Assembly (NCBI GenBank): GCA_022839045.1
Contig: JALHDI010000013.1
Span: forward strand, 1-39,069
Direction: 5' to 3'
Length of the DNA: 39,069 nt
Origin: Sporomusaceae bacterium
GTDB lineage: Bacteria; Bacillota_C; Negativicutes; Sporomusales_B; UBA7701
Below, piece after piece: positions 1 to 8,777 of this stretch. A program made the translations under genes and the position numbers. Numbering within the stretch: position 1 is the first letter of the stretch; the number at the start of each line of letters is the position of its first letter. The notes beneath the pieces are model-generated. The model was not told the origin of the DNA, did no database searches, and saw only the letters and a list, made by a program, of their open reading frames with translations.

Positions 1-1
1 C

Positions 2-814
2 ATGATCGAGGAAAGCGTGCGCGGCGCGGACGTTTTCATCGTCCAGCCCACCTGCGAACCGGTGAACGATACCATCATGGAGCTGCTGTTCATGGTCGAC
101 GCCGTGAAAAGGGCCTCGGCCGCCAACATCACCGCGGTCATACCTTATTACGGCTATGCCCGCCAGGACCGCAAGACGCGGGGCCGCGAGCCGATTTCCG
201 CCAAGCTGGTCGCCAATCTGCTCACCGTCACCGGCGTCACCAGGGTCGTGACCATGGACCTCCACGCCGGGCAGATCCAGGGCTTTTTCGATATCCCGGT
301 GGACCACCTGCTCGGGGTGCCGATCCTGGCCGATTACTTCATTTCCAAGGGTCTCGAGGATCTGGTCGTCGTCTCGCCCGACCTGGGCGGGGTTACGCGG
401 GCCAGACAGCTGGCCGACCGGCTCCACTGCCCGATCGCGATCATCGAGAAACGGCGGCCGGCGCCGGGCGTGGCCGAGGTTATGAACCTCATCGGCAGCG
501 TTAACGGCAAGACGGCGATCGTGGTCGACGACATCGTCGACACCGCCGGGTCGCTGACCGAGGGCGCCAAGGCGCTGACCAACTACGGGGCGAAAGAGGT
601 CTACGCCTGCTGCACCCACGCGGTACTCAGCCCGCCGGCGGTGGAGAGGGTGGCGAACTCCAACATCAAGGAGTTGGTCGTCACCAACACCATCCCCGTA
701 CCGGCGGAGAAGTGCATCGACAAGATCAAGGTCCTGTCGGTGGCGCCGATCTTCGGCGAGGCCATCATCCGCATTTTCGGCGATCTGTCGGTAAGCAAGC
801 TTTTCGACGACTGA
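2..814 (+). CDS. prs: Ribose-phosphate pyrophosphokinase (PRPP synthetase), 5' end missing
   Basis: Makes phosphoribosyl pyrophosphate from ribose 5-phosphate and ATP in the cytoplasm, feeding nucleotide, histidine and tryptophan synthesis. The 270 visible residues show the catalytic flexible-loop region ([18 protein letters not shown]) and the PRPP-binding loop ([12 protein letters not shown], near residues 172-183). The family is usually about 315 residues, so roughly 45 N-terminal residues lie before the window. The ATG at base 2 is therefore an internal methionine, not the start. The prs-then-pth order is common in Firmicutes, but here two further genes sit between them. The GNAT gene starts 7 bases after the stop, so the genes are probably cotranscribed. 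Identity is very secure. Confidence 0.97.
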   Translation: MIEESVRGADVFIVQPTCEPVNDTIMELLFMVDAVKRASAANITAVIPYYGYARQDRKTRGREPISAKLVANLLTVTGVTRVVTMDLHAGQIQGFFDIPVDHLLGVPILADYFISKGLEDLVVVSPDLGGVTRARQLADRLHCPIAIIEKRRPAPGVAEVMNLIGSVNGKTAIVVDDIVDTAGSLTEGAKALTNYGAKEVYACCTHAVLSPPAVERVANSNIKELVVTNTIPVPAEKCIDKIKVLSVAPIFGEAIIRIFGDLSVSKLFDD

Positions 815-820
815 TATACG

Positions 821-1462
821 ATGAACGAGGGCTTCACTGTCGGGCGCGCGCAGGCCGCCGACGTTCCGGCCATCGCCGCGCTGTTCACCGAGAGTTTCCG
901 GGAGAGCGTCCTGCACCACTGCGGCCGGCTGCCCGCGCCGCAGGCGATGGAGGACGTGTTCGCCCTGGTGTATGAGGCCGAGCCGGACGCGGCGCTGGTG
1001 GCCCGTGCCGACGGCACAATCGCCGGCTACTGCTTCGCCCCCACCGCGTTGCCGCGCCTGTGGCTGCGGGCGGTGACGAGCGGCCATCTTTTCCGGTGGG
1101 CGTGGCGGTGGCTGACCGGGCGGTACGGCTTCGGCCTCCACCCGCTGAAGGTGATCGTGCTCAACAAGCTGGCCTTCCTGCGCTCGGCGGCGACGCCGGC
1201 CAAGGCGGCCTCGGCCCGCATCCTGTCGATCGCGGTGGCGCCGTCCTGGCGCGGCCGGGGCCTGGCGCGGGCGATGATGGCCGAGGCTATGGCTTATTTC
1301 CGCGCCCGCCGCGTTGCGCGGGTGCGCCTGGAGGTGCGCCCGGACAACGCGCCGGCGATAAAGGTTTACGAGGACTGCGGCTTTGTGGCCGCGGGGTTTA
1401 CGTACGATTCCCAGGGTCCGTGGCTGATAATGATGAAAGAGATGGAGCAGGGCGATGTTTGA
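821..1462 (+). CDS. GNAT-family N-acetyltransferase
   Basis: Predicted acetyl-CoA-dependent acyltransferase of 213 residues; the substrate is unknown. The C-terminal half carries the GNAT core: a strand ending in ILSIAVAP, then the acetyl-CoA pyrophosphate loop SWRGRGLARAMM (near residues 139-150), then VRLEVRPDNAPAIKVYEDCGF, a typical motif B region. The N-terminal half (GRAQAADVPAIAALFTESF) also matches the usual GNAT beginning. No good Shine-Dalgarno site precedes the ATG, so translation may be coupled to prs just upstream. Its 3' end overlaps the polysaccharide deacetylase gene by 8 bases. RimI-like protein acetylation is possible but cannot be told from sequence alone. Confidence 0.88.
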   Translation: MNEGFTVGRAQAADVPAIAALFTESFRESVLHHCGRLPAPQAMEDVFALVYEAEPDAALVARADGTIAGYCFAPTALPRLWLRAVTSGHLFRWAWRWLTGRYGFGLHPLKVIVLNKLAFLRSAATPAKAASARILSIAVAPSWRGRGLARAMMAEAMAYFRARRVARVRLEVRPDNAPAIKVYEDCGFVAAGFTYDSQGPWLIMMKEMEQGDV

Positions 1463-2270
1463 CATAAAGATGCCCCTCATCAGCATCCTGGCGGTGCTGA
1501 CGGTGGTCGTGCTGATAAGCCTGGTGCTGGATTACCTGCGCCTGCTGCGGCGGCCGGCCAGGCTGGGCCTGTGGCTGGCCATGCTCGGCATCATCGCCGG
1601 TTTCGTCTTCACTCTCCACGCCGTGCTGCCGGGCAACCGCTTCTACGGGCCGACCTTCTCCGAGGTCAAGACAAGCCAGAAGATCGTCGCCCTGACGTTC
1701 GACGACGGGCCCTATCCGCCATACACCGATCAGGTGCTCGACATCCTCCGCGAGGAAGGGGTGCCGGCCACCTTTTTCGTTATCGGCCGCAATGCCGAGA
1801 AATACCCCGACTTGCTGCGGCGCATGGTCGCCGAGGGACATCAGGTGGGCAACCATACCTATAACCATGTCGACCTCTTAAAGGCCGACCGGACGACGAT
1901 CGCCGACGAGGTGGACCGCACCAACAGGGTCATCGCGGCGATAACCGGCGTGCCGGCCAAGGCCGTCCGCCCCCCTCACGGCTTCCGCGACGCGGTGGTG
2001 CTGGAGGTGATGGCCGAGCGGGGCCTGAAGGTGGTGGAGTGGTCGGTGCTGAGCCGCGACTGGACCAACCCCAGCGTGGAGACGATCGCCAGACGGACGC
2101 TCGACAAGGTGAAAAGCGGCGCGGTCATCCTCCTCCACGACGGCGATGGTGTGGCGGCGGCGGCCCCCAGGGCTCAGACGGTCGAAGCGGCGCGGTGGAT
2201 CATCCGCGACCTGAAGGCGCGGGGCTTCAAGTTTGTTACCGTGGACGAGATTCTCAAGACGGAGGAATAA
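1455..2270 (+). CDS. Membrane-anchored polysaccharide deacetylase (NodB domain)
   Basis: Predicted metal-dependent carbohydrate esterase (CE4/NodB) of 271 residues that would remove acetyl groups from peptidoglycan or another surface polysaccharide outside the membrane. Two hydrophobic segments lie at about residues 5-27 and 37-55. The catalytic domain follows with motif 1 TFDDGP (base Asp and metal Asp), motif 2 HTYNH (two metal His), motif 3 RPPHGFRD, then DWTNPS and ILLHDGD (motif 5 His). All key residues are present, so it should be active. It overlaps the GNAT gene by 8 bases and is followed 1 base later by the pth start, so it belongs to the prs-pth transcription unit. PgdA-like cell-wall modification is the most likely role but is inferred. 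Confidence 0.92.
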   Translation: MFDIKMPLISILAVLTVVVLISLVLDYLRLLRRPARLGLWLAMLGIIAGFVFTLHAVLPGNRFYGPTFSEVKTSQKIVALTFDDGPYPPYTDQVLDILREEGVPATFFVIGRNAEKYPDLLRRMVAEGHQVGNHTYNHVDLLKADRTTIADEVDRTNRVIAAITGVPAKAVRPPHGFRDAVVLEVMAERGLKVVEWSVLSRDWTNPSVETIARRTLDKVKSGAVILLHDGDGVAAAAPRAQTVEAARWIIRDLKARGFKFVTVDEILKTEE

Positions 2271-2271
2271 C

Positions 2272-2829
2272 GTGAAAATCGTTGTCGGCCTGGGCAATCC
2301 CGGGCGGGAGTACAGCGCCACCCGCCACAACGTGGGCTTCATGGCGGTGGACGAGTTGGCCGCGCGCTGGGGCGTGGCCACCTGGCGGGAAAAATTCGGC
2401 GCCTTGGTGGCCGAGCATCGCGGCCAGGAGACCGTTCTGCTGGTGAAGCCGCAGACGTACATGAATCTGAGCGGCCAGGCGGTGTCGGCCCTTGTCCGCT
2501 GGCATAAGCTTGATACGGCCGATATCGTCGTGGTCTACGACGATATCGACCTGCCGGCCGGCAAGCTGCGGCTTCGCCCGGCCGGCGGCGCCGGCGGCCA
2601 CCGTGGGATCGAGTCGCTGCTGGCTCATCTGGGCAAGGATACCTTCGCCCGCGTCCGCATCGGCGTCAGCCGGCCGCCGGATTACATGGAGACGGCCGAT
2701 TACGTGCTGGGGCGCTTCTCGGCCGACGAGCAGCCGCTGATGGCGGAAACCGTGAAACGGGCGGCGTCCGCGGTTGAGGCAGTGCTCAAGGACGGGCTGG
2801 CGAAGGCCGCCAACGAGTATAACAGGTAG
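2272..2829 (+). CDS. pth: Peptidyl-tRNA hydrolase
   Basis: Cleaves the ester bond of peptidyl-tRNA released from stalled ribosomes, recycling tRNA. The 185-residue protein begins KIVVGLGNPGREYSATRHN; His19 is the catalytic histidine by family position. KPQTYMNLSG (59-68) and YDDIDLP (89-95) are the other conserved blocks, followed by the GGAGGHRG loop. The GTG at 2272 is chosen because GGAGG at 2261-2265 sits at proper spacing and the family's N-terminus starts here; a longer in-frame start further upstream would add unrelated residues. It lies between the deacetylase and the radical SAM gene in a tight + strand unit. Confidence 0.97.
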   Translation: MKIVVGLGNPGREYSATRHNVGFMAVDELAARWGVATWREKFGALVAEHRGQETVLLVKPQTYMNLSGQAVSALVRWHKLDTADIVVVYDDIDLPAGKLRLRPAGGAGGHRGIESLLAHLGKDTFARVRIGVSRPPDYMETADYVLGRFSADEQPLMAETVKRAASAVEAVLKDGLAKAANEYNR

Positions 2830-2856
2830 ATCGCCCCCAAGGTTAGGGTGAATAAG

Positions 2857-4089
2857 ATGTTTTCAGCAGTCTACGCCGACGAGAAAGGCAATATTTACGA
2901 CGCGCCGGGGTACGCGGCGGTCGGCCGTAGCGGCCGGGACGACCGGGTGCTGACGGACGACGACCTGATCCCCCTGCCGCCGGGAGCCGACCTGATGTTT
3001 CTGCCCGGCCGCAGCGCGCTGGCCGCCCATGACGGGAAGATCGCGCCGATCGCCGCCCCGCTGGCGGCGGTGGCGGCGATGCTGCCGGCCGGCTACACCC
3101 GCACCTGCTTGCCGGCCTACCGCCTCCAGGCGGGCGCGCCGCCGCTGCCTCTGTACGGCTATACGGCGGTGGCCATGCGACGGGGCCGTTTTTACGCGGC
3201 CGCGGTGAAGAGCGACGACAACGTCAAGTGGGATCCCCGCCGCTTCAACACCCCCGAACTTGCCAACCGTATCGACGTCGTAAAGCGGGAGCTGCCGGGC
3301 AACCGCCTGGTGGAGCATCTTGCCCGCTGTTCGCTGGAGTGGCACTGCTGCACGGCCCAGAACCTCTTCTACCGGCGCTGGGAGGCGGGTATCCCAGTGT
3401 CGCCGGCCTGCAACGCCGACTGCCTGGGCTGCATCTCCCGCCAGCCGGCGGAGTGCTGCCCGGCGCCGCAGAGTCGCATTGATTTTGTGCCGGCCGTCGC
3501 CGAGGTGGCGGCGGTGGGGATATATCACCTCGGCAAAGCGCCGGAGGCTATCGTCAGCTTCGGCCAGGGCTGCGAGGGCGAGCCGTCGCTGGAGGCGGAC
3601 ACGATCGCGGCCGCGATAAAGGTTATCAGGGCGAAGACGGCGCGGGGGATGGTGAACATCAACACCAACGCCGGGTTCACGGCCGGCATCGAGAAGATCG
3701 CCGCCGCCGGCCTCGACAGCATGCGGGTGAGCGTTATCAGCGCCCGGCCGGAGGGACACCGGGCCTACTACCGCAGCGGCTACTCGCTCGATGACGTGCG
3801 CGCTTCGATTGCGGCCGCCAAAGCCCGCGGGGTGCATGTTTCCCTCAACATGCTGTTGCTGCCCGGCTTCAACGACCGTCCCGAGGAGGCCGCGGCCTGG
3901 GAGGAGTTCGTGGCCGCGACCGAAGTCGACATGATCCAGCTCCGCAACCTCAACATCGACCCGGAGGCGGTGTGGCCGGTGCTGCCGCCCCAGGGGGGAG
4001 AGCCGATAGGGGTGAAGAAGTTCCTCGGCCGGCTGGCGGAGCGGTTCCCGGCGGTGCGGATCGGCAGCTTCAGCAGATATATCGGCTAA
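2857..4089 (+). CDS. Radical SAM protein of unknown function
   Basis: A 410-residue radical SAM enzyme. The canonical CX3CX2C cluster is at Cys185, Cys189 and Cys192 (CNADCLGC), unusually far from the N-terminus. A second Cys-rich stretch surrounds it (CSLEWHCC before, ECCP after), which could hold extra metal sites. The roughly 180 residues before the cluster are not a domain I recognise; they alternate hydrophobic and charged patches without a signal peptide. Further blocks fit a partial TIM barrel: SFGQGCEGEPSLE (a GEP-type SAM-binding motif), INTNAG, and MRVSVISARPE. ATG 2857 is preferred over GTG 2848 because AGGGTG at 2845-2850 is spaced 6 bases from it. It is the last gene of the prs-pth unit before a terminator. 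The substrate cannot be guessed. Confidence 0.85.
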   Translation: MFSAVYADEKGNIYDAPGYAAVGRSGRDDRVLTDDDLIPLPPGADLMFLPGRSALAAHDGKIAPIAAPLAAVAAMLPAGYTRTCLPAYRLQAGAPPLPLYGYTAVAMRRGRFYAAAVKSDDNVKWDPRRFNTPELANRIDVVKRELPGNRLVEHLARCSLEWHCCTAQNLFYRRWEAGIPVSPACNADCLGCISRQPAECCPAPQSRIDFVPAVAEVAAVGIYHLGKAPEAIVSFGQGCEGEPSLEADTIAAAIKVIRAKTARGMVNINTNAGFTAGIEKIAAAGLDSMRVSVISARPEGHRAYYRSGYSLDDVRASIAAAKARGVHVSLNMLLLPGFNDRPEEAAAWEEFVAATEVDMIQLRNLNIDPEAVWPVLPPQGGEPIGVKKFLGRLAERFPAVRIGSFSRYIG

Positions 4090-4106
4090 GCTTGCATGTA
4101 TATAGC

Positions 4107-4145
4107 AAGAACCCCCTCTGCCGGCGGGCAAGGGGGTTCTTTATG
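4107..4145. terminator. Intrinsic terminator between convergent genes
   Basis: An 11-base-pair stem (AAGAACCCCCT at 4107-4117 with AGGGGGTTCTT at 4131-4141) closes a GC-rich loop and ends in a short T-rich run. It lies just after the radical SAM gene and directly before the stop of the - strand cfa gene, so it probably serves the + strand and may also serve cfa. Confidence 0.8.
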
Positions 4146-5348
4146 TCAAGCGTATATGTGGTCGTTGGTCAGCGGCAAGCTGTTATTGACGCCCTTGGTG
4201 AAGACCAACTGATGAATGTCGAGGGCGGCTATCCGGAAGGAGGCGGCACAGGCCTGGAGGTACAACTCCCACATCCGGAAGAAACGGTCGCCGAACTTCG
4301 CGCGGACGTTATCGGCATGGCGGGCGAAGTTTGCGTACCAGCGATCGAGCGTCATGGCGTAATGGCGGCGCAGGCTCTCGGAGTTGATTATCTGGAAGCC
4401 GTGTTCCGGCAGCTGCCAGACTATTTCCCTTAGCGTGGGCACGTAACCGCCGGGGAATATGTATTTTTTCATCCAGGTATTGCCGAACGCCGTCTCGCGG
4501 GTGCTGGTGATGGTATGGAGCAGCGACAGCCCGGCGGGGGCAAGCAGGCGGTAGATTTTGTCGAAGTATTTGGGGATATTGTCTTTGCCTACGTGTTCGA
4601 ACATGCCGACGCTGACGATTTTATCGAAGCTGTAGCGGTCTTCGTCCAGGTCGAGATAGTCCACGAGCTTGACGGCAACTTTGTCGCTCAGGCCGAGCGC
4701 GGCGATCCGCTCACAGGTCCTTCGGTATTGTTCCTCGCTCAGGGTGATGCCTACGGCGTTCACGTCGTAGGTCTGAGCAGCCGTGATTATCAGCCAGCCC
4801 CAGCCGCTGCCGATGTCCAAAAGGCGTTCGCCGGGGTGGAGGTCGAGTTTGCGGAGGATGTGGTCGATCTTCTGCAACTGGGCCTGGTCGAGGGTGTTGT
4901 TTTCGTGTTTGAAGTAGGCGCACGAATAACTCATGGTTCCGTCCAGCCAGGAGGAGAAGAAGTCGTTGCCGAGGTCATAGTGGTGCTGGATGTTTTGCCT
5001 GGCCTGTGTCCTGTTGGCCAGGCGGCCGACCGCTTTCCAGGCTTTGGCCGCGATTTCGCTTTTGGTAAACAGAGCTTCATTGTCGTTTAACAGACTGAGC
5101 AAATCTTCCAGGCGGCCTTCGTAATCCAGGACACGGTCCATGTAGGCTTCACCCAGCGCCAGCACCGGGTCGTCAAGCGCGGAGGCAATTGCGGGGGTCC
5201 GGCGGAAGATCAGTTTTACCGCCGGAGCGGCGTCGCCATAGTCCGCCTCCTCTCCGTCCCAGTACCGGACCCACAGGCCGCCGTGGCGGATTTTCGCGAA
5301 CAGGGACTTGATGAGTTGCTTCTCCATGATTTCCATGCCGAGATTCAT
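4146..5348 (-). CDS. cfa: Cyclopropane-fatty-acyl-phospholipid synthase
   Basis: Transfers a methylene group from S-adenosylmethionine to cis double bonds of membrane phospholipid acyl chains, usually on entry to stationary phase or acid stress. The 400-residue protein has the family order: an N-terminal region with LIFRRTPAIASALDDPVLALGEAYMD, the substrate segment GTMSYSCAYF, the SAM-binding motif LLDIGSGWGWL, then VGITLSEEQ and SVGMFEHVG (catalytic Glu-His region). ATG 5348 is supported by GGTGG seven bases upstream on the - strand; an ATG four codons later is possible. It stands alone, convergent with the radical SAM gene and divergent from rpmE. Confidence 0.95.
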   Translation of the reverse strand: MNLGMEIMEKQLIKSLFAKIRHGGLWVRYWDGEEADYGDAAPAVKLIFRRTPAIASALDDPVLALGEAYMDRVLDYEGRLEDLLSLLNDNEALFTKSEIAAKAWKAVGRLANRTQARQNIQHHYDLGNDFFSSWLDGTMSYSCAYFKHENNTLDQAQLQKIDHILRKLDLHPGERLLDIGSGWGWLIITAAQTYDVNAVGITLSEEQYRRTCERIAALGLSDKVAVKLVDYLDLDEDRYSFDKIVSVGMFEHVGKDNIPKYFDKIYRLLAPAGLSLLHTITSTRETAFGNTWMKKYIFPGGYVPTLREIVWQLPEHGFQIINSESLRRHYAMTLDRWYANFARHADNVRAKFGDRFFRMWELYLQACAASFRIAALDIHQLVFTKGVNNSLPLTNDHIYA

Positions 5349-5565
5349 AATGTCACCACCTTCTTCTTAAATCTATCTTCCGCCCGGAGGGTTTATTCGT
5401 CAAGAAATACAGGGGATTGTCAAGCGGCATGGGGGGGTGACCGGTACTGTTATCCGGAAATAACTGGGCGAAGGTTCGTTTTACGCCGTTTTCCGGGCAA
5501 TAGCGTTCCGACGGCAGCGACGGCGGGCAGGGGCGGATACGGAGCCGACAATTTTCAGGAAAGAT

Positions 5566-5594
5566 TTGCGCCGCCGGGAGGGTTGTGCTATAAT
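5566..5594 (+). promoter_or_regulatory. Probable sigma-A promoter of rpmE
   Basis: TTGCGC at 5566-5571 and a perfect TATAAT at 5589-5594 are separated by 17 bases. Transcription would start near 5601, giving a leader of about 40 bases before rpmE. The rest of the 291-base gap between cfa and rpmE (5349-5639) shows two TTGAC-type hexamers on the - strand near 5398-5423 that may belong to the cfa promoter. Nothing else is recognised there. Confidence 0.7.
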
Positions 5595-5639
5595 AATTTA
5601 GCGTGAGCAACGACTGTAGTAAAGTGAGGTGCAAGATAC

Positions 5640-5843
5640 ATGAAAGAGAAGATCCACCCGAAGTACGGCGAATCCACCGTGGTGTGCGCCTGCGGCAACA
5701 CCTTCAGCACCGGCTCGGTGAAAAAGGAACTGAAGGTTGACGTGTGCTCCAAGTGCCACCCCTTCTTCACCGGTCAGCAGCGCTCGCTGGCCGCCCGCGG
5801 ACGCATCGAAAAGTTCAACAAGCGTTACGGCCAGGAAGACTAG
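5640..5843 (+). CDS. rpmE: 50S ribosomal protein L31, zinc-binding form
   Basis: Large-subunit ribosomal protein of 67 residues, the usual L31 length. It begins [11 protein letters not shown] and keeps both cysteine pairs, CxC at residues 16 and 18 (VVCACGNTF) and CxxC in [13 protein letters not shown]. These form the zinc site that marks the zinc-dependent paralogue rather than the Cys-less form made in zinc starvation. AGGT lies about 9 bases before the ATG. It has its own promoter and a terminator 10 bases after the stop, so it is probably mainly monocistronic, although read-through into the DUF1385-prfA operon is possible. Confidence 0.98.
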   Translation: MKEKIHPKYGESTVVCACGNTFSTGSVKKELKVDVCSKCHPFFTGQQRSLAARGRIEKFNKRYGQED

Positions 5844-5852
5844 AGGGACAGG

Positions 5853-5881
5853 GGCAGAGCGGAGGATGCTCTGCCTTCTTT
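5853..5881 (+). terminator. Intrinsic terminator after rpmE
   Basis: GGCAGAGC (5853-5860) pairs with GCTCTGCC (5868-5875) around a 7-base loop, followed by TTCTTT. This is a classical rho-independent terminator directly after L31. Confidence 0.85.
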
Positions 5882-5971
5882 GCAATTGCGGCCGCGGATA
5901 AAACCTCATTCGGGCGTTTCCGGGCGTATATCAGATAATAAAAGCAGTTACCTTCAGAGAGGAGAAAAACC

Positions 5972-6850
5972 GTGCAAGCCAAGACCAACATCGGCGGGCA
6001 GGCGGTGATCGAGGGCGTGATGATGCGCGGGCCGGGACACATCGCTACGGCGGTGCGGGAACCCTCCGGCAATATCACGGTCAAGAAGGAGCCGCTTGTT
6101 TCGATTTCCGAGCGATATCCGATCCTGAAGAAACCGATGCTGCGCGGCGTGGTCGCCCTGGCGGAAGCGCTGGTGTACGGCCTCAAGGCGCTGTCTTTCT
6201 CCGCCCAGGCTTCGGGCGAGGAGGAGGAGCAGCTTACGACGAAGGAAATCCTGATGACGATGGCGTTCGCTTTCGCCCTGGCGGTCGTGCTGTTCGTCAT
6301 CATCCCCACCTGGGCCGCCAAGTTCCTCCACAGCATTTCCGACGACCCGATGGTGCTCAACCTGTTCGAGGGAGTGCTGCGGCTGGTAATCTTCTTCGCC
6401 TATGTCGTGGCGATCTCGATGATGAAGGATATCAGGCGGGTATTCATGTACCACGGCGCCGAGCACAAGGCCATCCACGCCTACGAGGCGGGGGTGCCCC
6501 TCGACGTCGAGCACGTACGCCCGTTTAGCACGCTCCATCCCCGTTGCGGGACCAATTTCCTGCTCATCGTCATGCTGGTGAGCGTGTTCGTGTTCGCGTT
6601 TCTCGGCTGGCCCGACCTGTGGCTGCGCATCGCTTCGCGCGTGGCGCTGCTGCCGCTCATCGCCGGCATCGGCTACGAGGTAATCCGCTACGCCGGCCGC
6701 AGCGACAAGCGCTGGGTGGCGGTGGCGATTACCCCGGGGCTGTGGCTGCAAAAGCTCACGACCCGCGAACCGAGCGACGATATGATCGAGGTGGCGATCT
6801 GCGCCCTCGAGGCGGTAAAGCCCGACGGCGAGGTGAAAGTGCATGCTTGA
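5972..6850 (+). CDS. DUF1385 membrane protein (YqhQ-like)
   Basis: A 292-residue conserved membrane protein of unknown biochemical function that in many Firmicutes sits just before prfA. The family signature [14 protein letters not shown] is at residues 8-21. A hydrophobic hairpin lies near 91-113, another near 127-145, and further segments near 190-235. Between them is [15 protein letters not shown], a conserved His/Glu-rich block that looks like a metal or catalytic site, and later [10 protein letters not shown]. The GTG at 5972 is preceded by AGAGAGGAG at good spacing. The 3' end overlaps prfA by 8 bases, arguing for translational coupling. No function should be assigned beyond the family. 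Confidence 0.92.
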   Translation: MQAKTNIGGQAVIEGVMMRGPGHIATAVREPSGNITVKKEPLVSISERYPILKKPMLRGVVALAEALVYGLKALSFSAQASGEEEEQLTTKEILMTMAFAFALAVVLFVIIPTWAAKFLHSISDDPMVLNLFEGVLRLVIFFAYVVAISMMKDIRRVFMYHGAEHKAIHAYEAGVPLDVEHVRPFSTLHPRCGTNFLLIVMLVSVFVFAFLGWPDLWLRIASRVALLPLIAGIGYEVIRYAGRSDKRWVAVAITPGLWLQKLTTREPSDDMIEVAICALEAVKPDGEVKVHA

Positions 6851-7910
6851 TAAACTGCAAGCGATCGAAGATAGATACGACGAGCTCGAACAGTTGATCA
6901 GCGACCCGGCCGTGATGGCCGACATGGCGGAGTGGCAGAGGCACACCAAGGCCCATTCCAAGCTGACCGCCCTGGTTACTAAGTTCCGCGAGTACAAGCA
7001 GGCCCTCAAGGGGGCCGACGACGCCCGGGAAATGCTCAAAGACAAGCTCGATGACGATTTTCGCGACATGGTGGAGCTGGAGCTGGCCGAGCTGACCGGC
7101 AAAGCGGAGAAGCTGGCCGAGGAGCTTAGGGTCATGCTGCTGCCCCGCGACCCCAACGACGACAAGGATGTTATCATCGAGATCCGCGGCGGGGCGGGGG
7201 GCGACGAGGCGGCGCTGTTCGCCGGCGACCTGTTCCGCATGTACAGCCGCTACGCCGAGGGCCGGGGCTGGAAGACCGAGGTGCTGGACGCCAACCCCAC
7301 CGACCTCGGCGGTTTCAAGGAAGTCGTCTTCGCCGTCTCGGGCGACGGGGCGTATTCGCGCTTCAAGTTCGAGAGCGGCGTGCACCGCGTCCAGCGGGTG
7401 CCGGATACCGAGGCCAGCGGCCGCATCCATACCTCGACGGTGACGGTGGCGGTCCTGCCCGAGGCCGAGGATGTCGACATCGAGGTCAACCAGAACGACC
7501 TGCGCATCGACACCTATTGCGCCAGCGGCGCCGGCGGCCAGCACGTCAACAAGACCGAGTCGGCGGTGCGCATAACCCACCTGCCCACCGGCGTCGTGGT
7601 GCAGTGCCAGGACGAGAAGTCCCAGCTCAAGAACCGCGACAAGGCGATGCGGGTGCTCAGGGCCAAACTGCTCGAACTCGCCCAGGAATCGCAGCGGGCC
7701 GAGGTGGCCGAGACGCGCAAGAGCCAGGTGGGTACGGGAGACCGCAGCGAGCGCATCCGCACCTACAACTTCCCCCAGGGGCGGGTGACCGATCATCGCA
7801 TCGGCCTCACCCTCCACAAGCTCGATTTTATTTTGAACGGCGACCTCGACGAACTGATCGACGCCCTAATCACCGCCGACCAGAGCGAGCGTCTGAAGCA
7901 GGTCGATTGA
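6843..7910 (+). CDS. prfA: Peptide chain release factor 1
   Basis: Recognises UAA and UAG in the ribosomal A site and triggers release of the finished peptide. The 355-residue protein has the expected length. It carries the GGQ tripeptide at residues 231-233 in [15 protein letters not shown] and a coiled N-terminal domain ([17 protein letters not shown]). The anticodon-like recognition tripeptide would lie in the [20 protein letters not shown] region. GAGGTG precedes the ATG. The downstream prmC product methylates the GGQ glutamine, so adjacency is functional: the two genes are only 3 bases apart. Confidence 0.98.
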   Translation: MLDKLQAIEDRYDELEQLISDPAVMADMAEWQRHTKAHSKLTALVTKFREYKQALKGADDAREMLKDKLDDDFRDMVELELAELTGKAEKLAEELRVMLLPRDPNDDKDVIIEIRGGAGGDEAALFAGDLFRMYSRYAEGRGWKTEVLDANPTDLGGFKEVVFAVSGDGAYSRFKFESGVHRVQRVPDTEASGRIHTSTVTVAVLPEAEDVDIEVNQNDLRIDTYCASGAGGQHVNKTESAVRITHLPTGVVVQCQDEKSQLKNRDKAMRVLRAKLLELAQESQRAEVAETRKSQVGTGDRSERIRTYNFPQGRVTDHRIGLTLHKLDFILNGDLDELIDALITADQSERLKQVD

Positions 7911-7913
7911 ACG

Positions 7914-8777
7914 ATGGGCGAACCGATGTGGACAATAGGCTCGATTTTAACATGGACCAAGCAGTACTTTGCCGACAAGGGCGTGGCCAGTCCGCGCCTT
8001 GACGCCGAGGTGCTGCTTTCCCATGTTCTGGGCAAGGACCGGATGTACCTGTACGTGAATTTCGACCAGCCGCTGGAGGCCGGCGAATTGGCCGCCTTCC
8101 GCGAGGCGGTGAAAAAGCGCGCCCGGCGGGTGCCGGTGGCGTATATCACCGGCCAGCGGGAGTTCTTCGGACTGCCGTTCGCGGTGACGCCGGCGGTGCT
8201 CATCCCGCGCCCGGATACCGAGGTGCTGGTGGAGACGGCGCTGCGCCGCCTGCAGGGAGCGGACGACCCGCTGGTGCTCGATGTCGGCACTGGCAGCGGG
8301 GCGATAATCGTCAGCCTGCTGCGCAAGCTGCCGGCGGCGCGCGGCGCGGCGACCGACATCTCCGCCGAGGCGCTGGCGGTGGCGGCCGATAATGCCGCCA
8401 GATTGGGCGTGGCCGACCGCCTGGAGCTTTTGCGCGGCGACCTGCTAGCCCCGGCGGCGGGACGGGCCTTCGACGCGATCGTCAGCAATCCGCCCTATAT
8501 TTCCGCCAAGGACATGGCCGCCCTTGAGCCCGAGCTCGGCTACGAGCCGCGGGGAGCTCTGGCCGGCGGCGCCGACGGGCTGGACTTCTACCGCCGGCTG
8601 GCGGGCGGCGCGGCGGCGCTCCTCAAGCCGGGAGGCTTCCTGGCCGTCGAGGTGGGGGCCGGCCAGGCGCGGCAGGTGGCCGCATTGGCGACCGAAGCCA
8701 CCGGCCTGGCGGCTGCGGAGACGGTCAAGGATTACGCGGGCGTGGAACGGGTGGTCGTGCTGGAACGGAGGCTGTAA
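7914..8777 (+). CDS. prmC: Release factor glutamine methyltransferase
   Basis: SAM-dependent methyltransferase that N5-methylates the glutamine in the GGQ motif of release factors, speeding peptide release. At 287 residues it has normal family length. Visible motifs are the N-terminal helical domain with ARRVPVAYITGQREFFGLPF, the SAM-binding VLDVGTGSGAI, and the catalytic NPPY at residues 192-195 (IVSNPPYISAKDM). The ATG at 7914 is just after the prfA stop; a second ATG five codons on is possible. The stop codon TAA shares a base with the next start (TAATG at 8775-8779), so translation is probably coupled to ywlC. Confidence 0.97.
   Translation: MGEPMWTIGSILTWTKQYFADKGVASPRLDAEVLLSHVLGKDRMYLYVNFDQPLEAGELAAFREAVKKRARRVPVAYITGQREFFGLPFAVTPAVLIPRPDTEVLVETALRRLQGADDPLVLDVGTGSGAIIVSLLRKLPAARGAATDISAEALAVAADNAARLGVADRLELLRGDLLAPAAGRAFDAIVSNPPYISAKDMAALEPELGYEPRGALAGGADGLDFYRRLAGGAAALLKPGGFLAVEVGAGQARQVAALATEATGLAAAETVKDYAGVERVVVLERRL

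Noticed and set aside
2863..4131. 422-codon open frame on the - strand opposite the radical SAM gene
   Set aside because: Its translation is Arg/His/Gly-rich with no motif, and the + strand frame has a complete radical SAM signature; it is an antisense shadow of GC-rich coding sequence.
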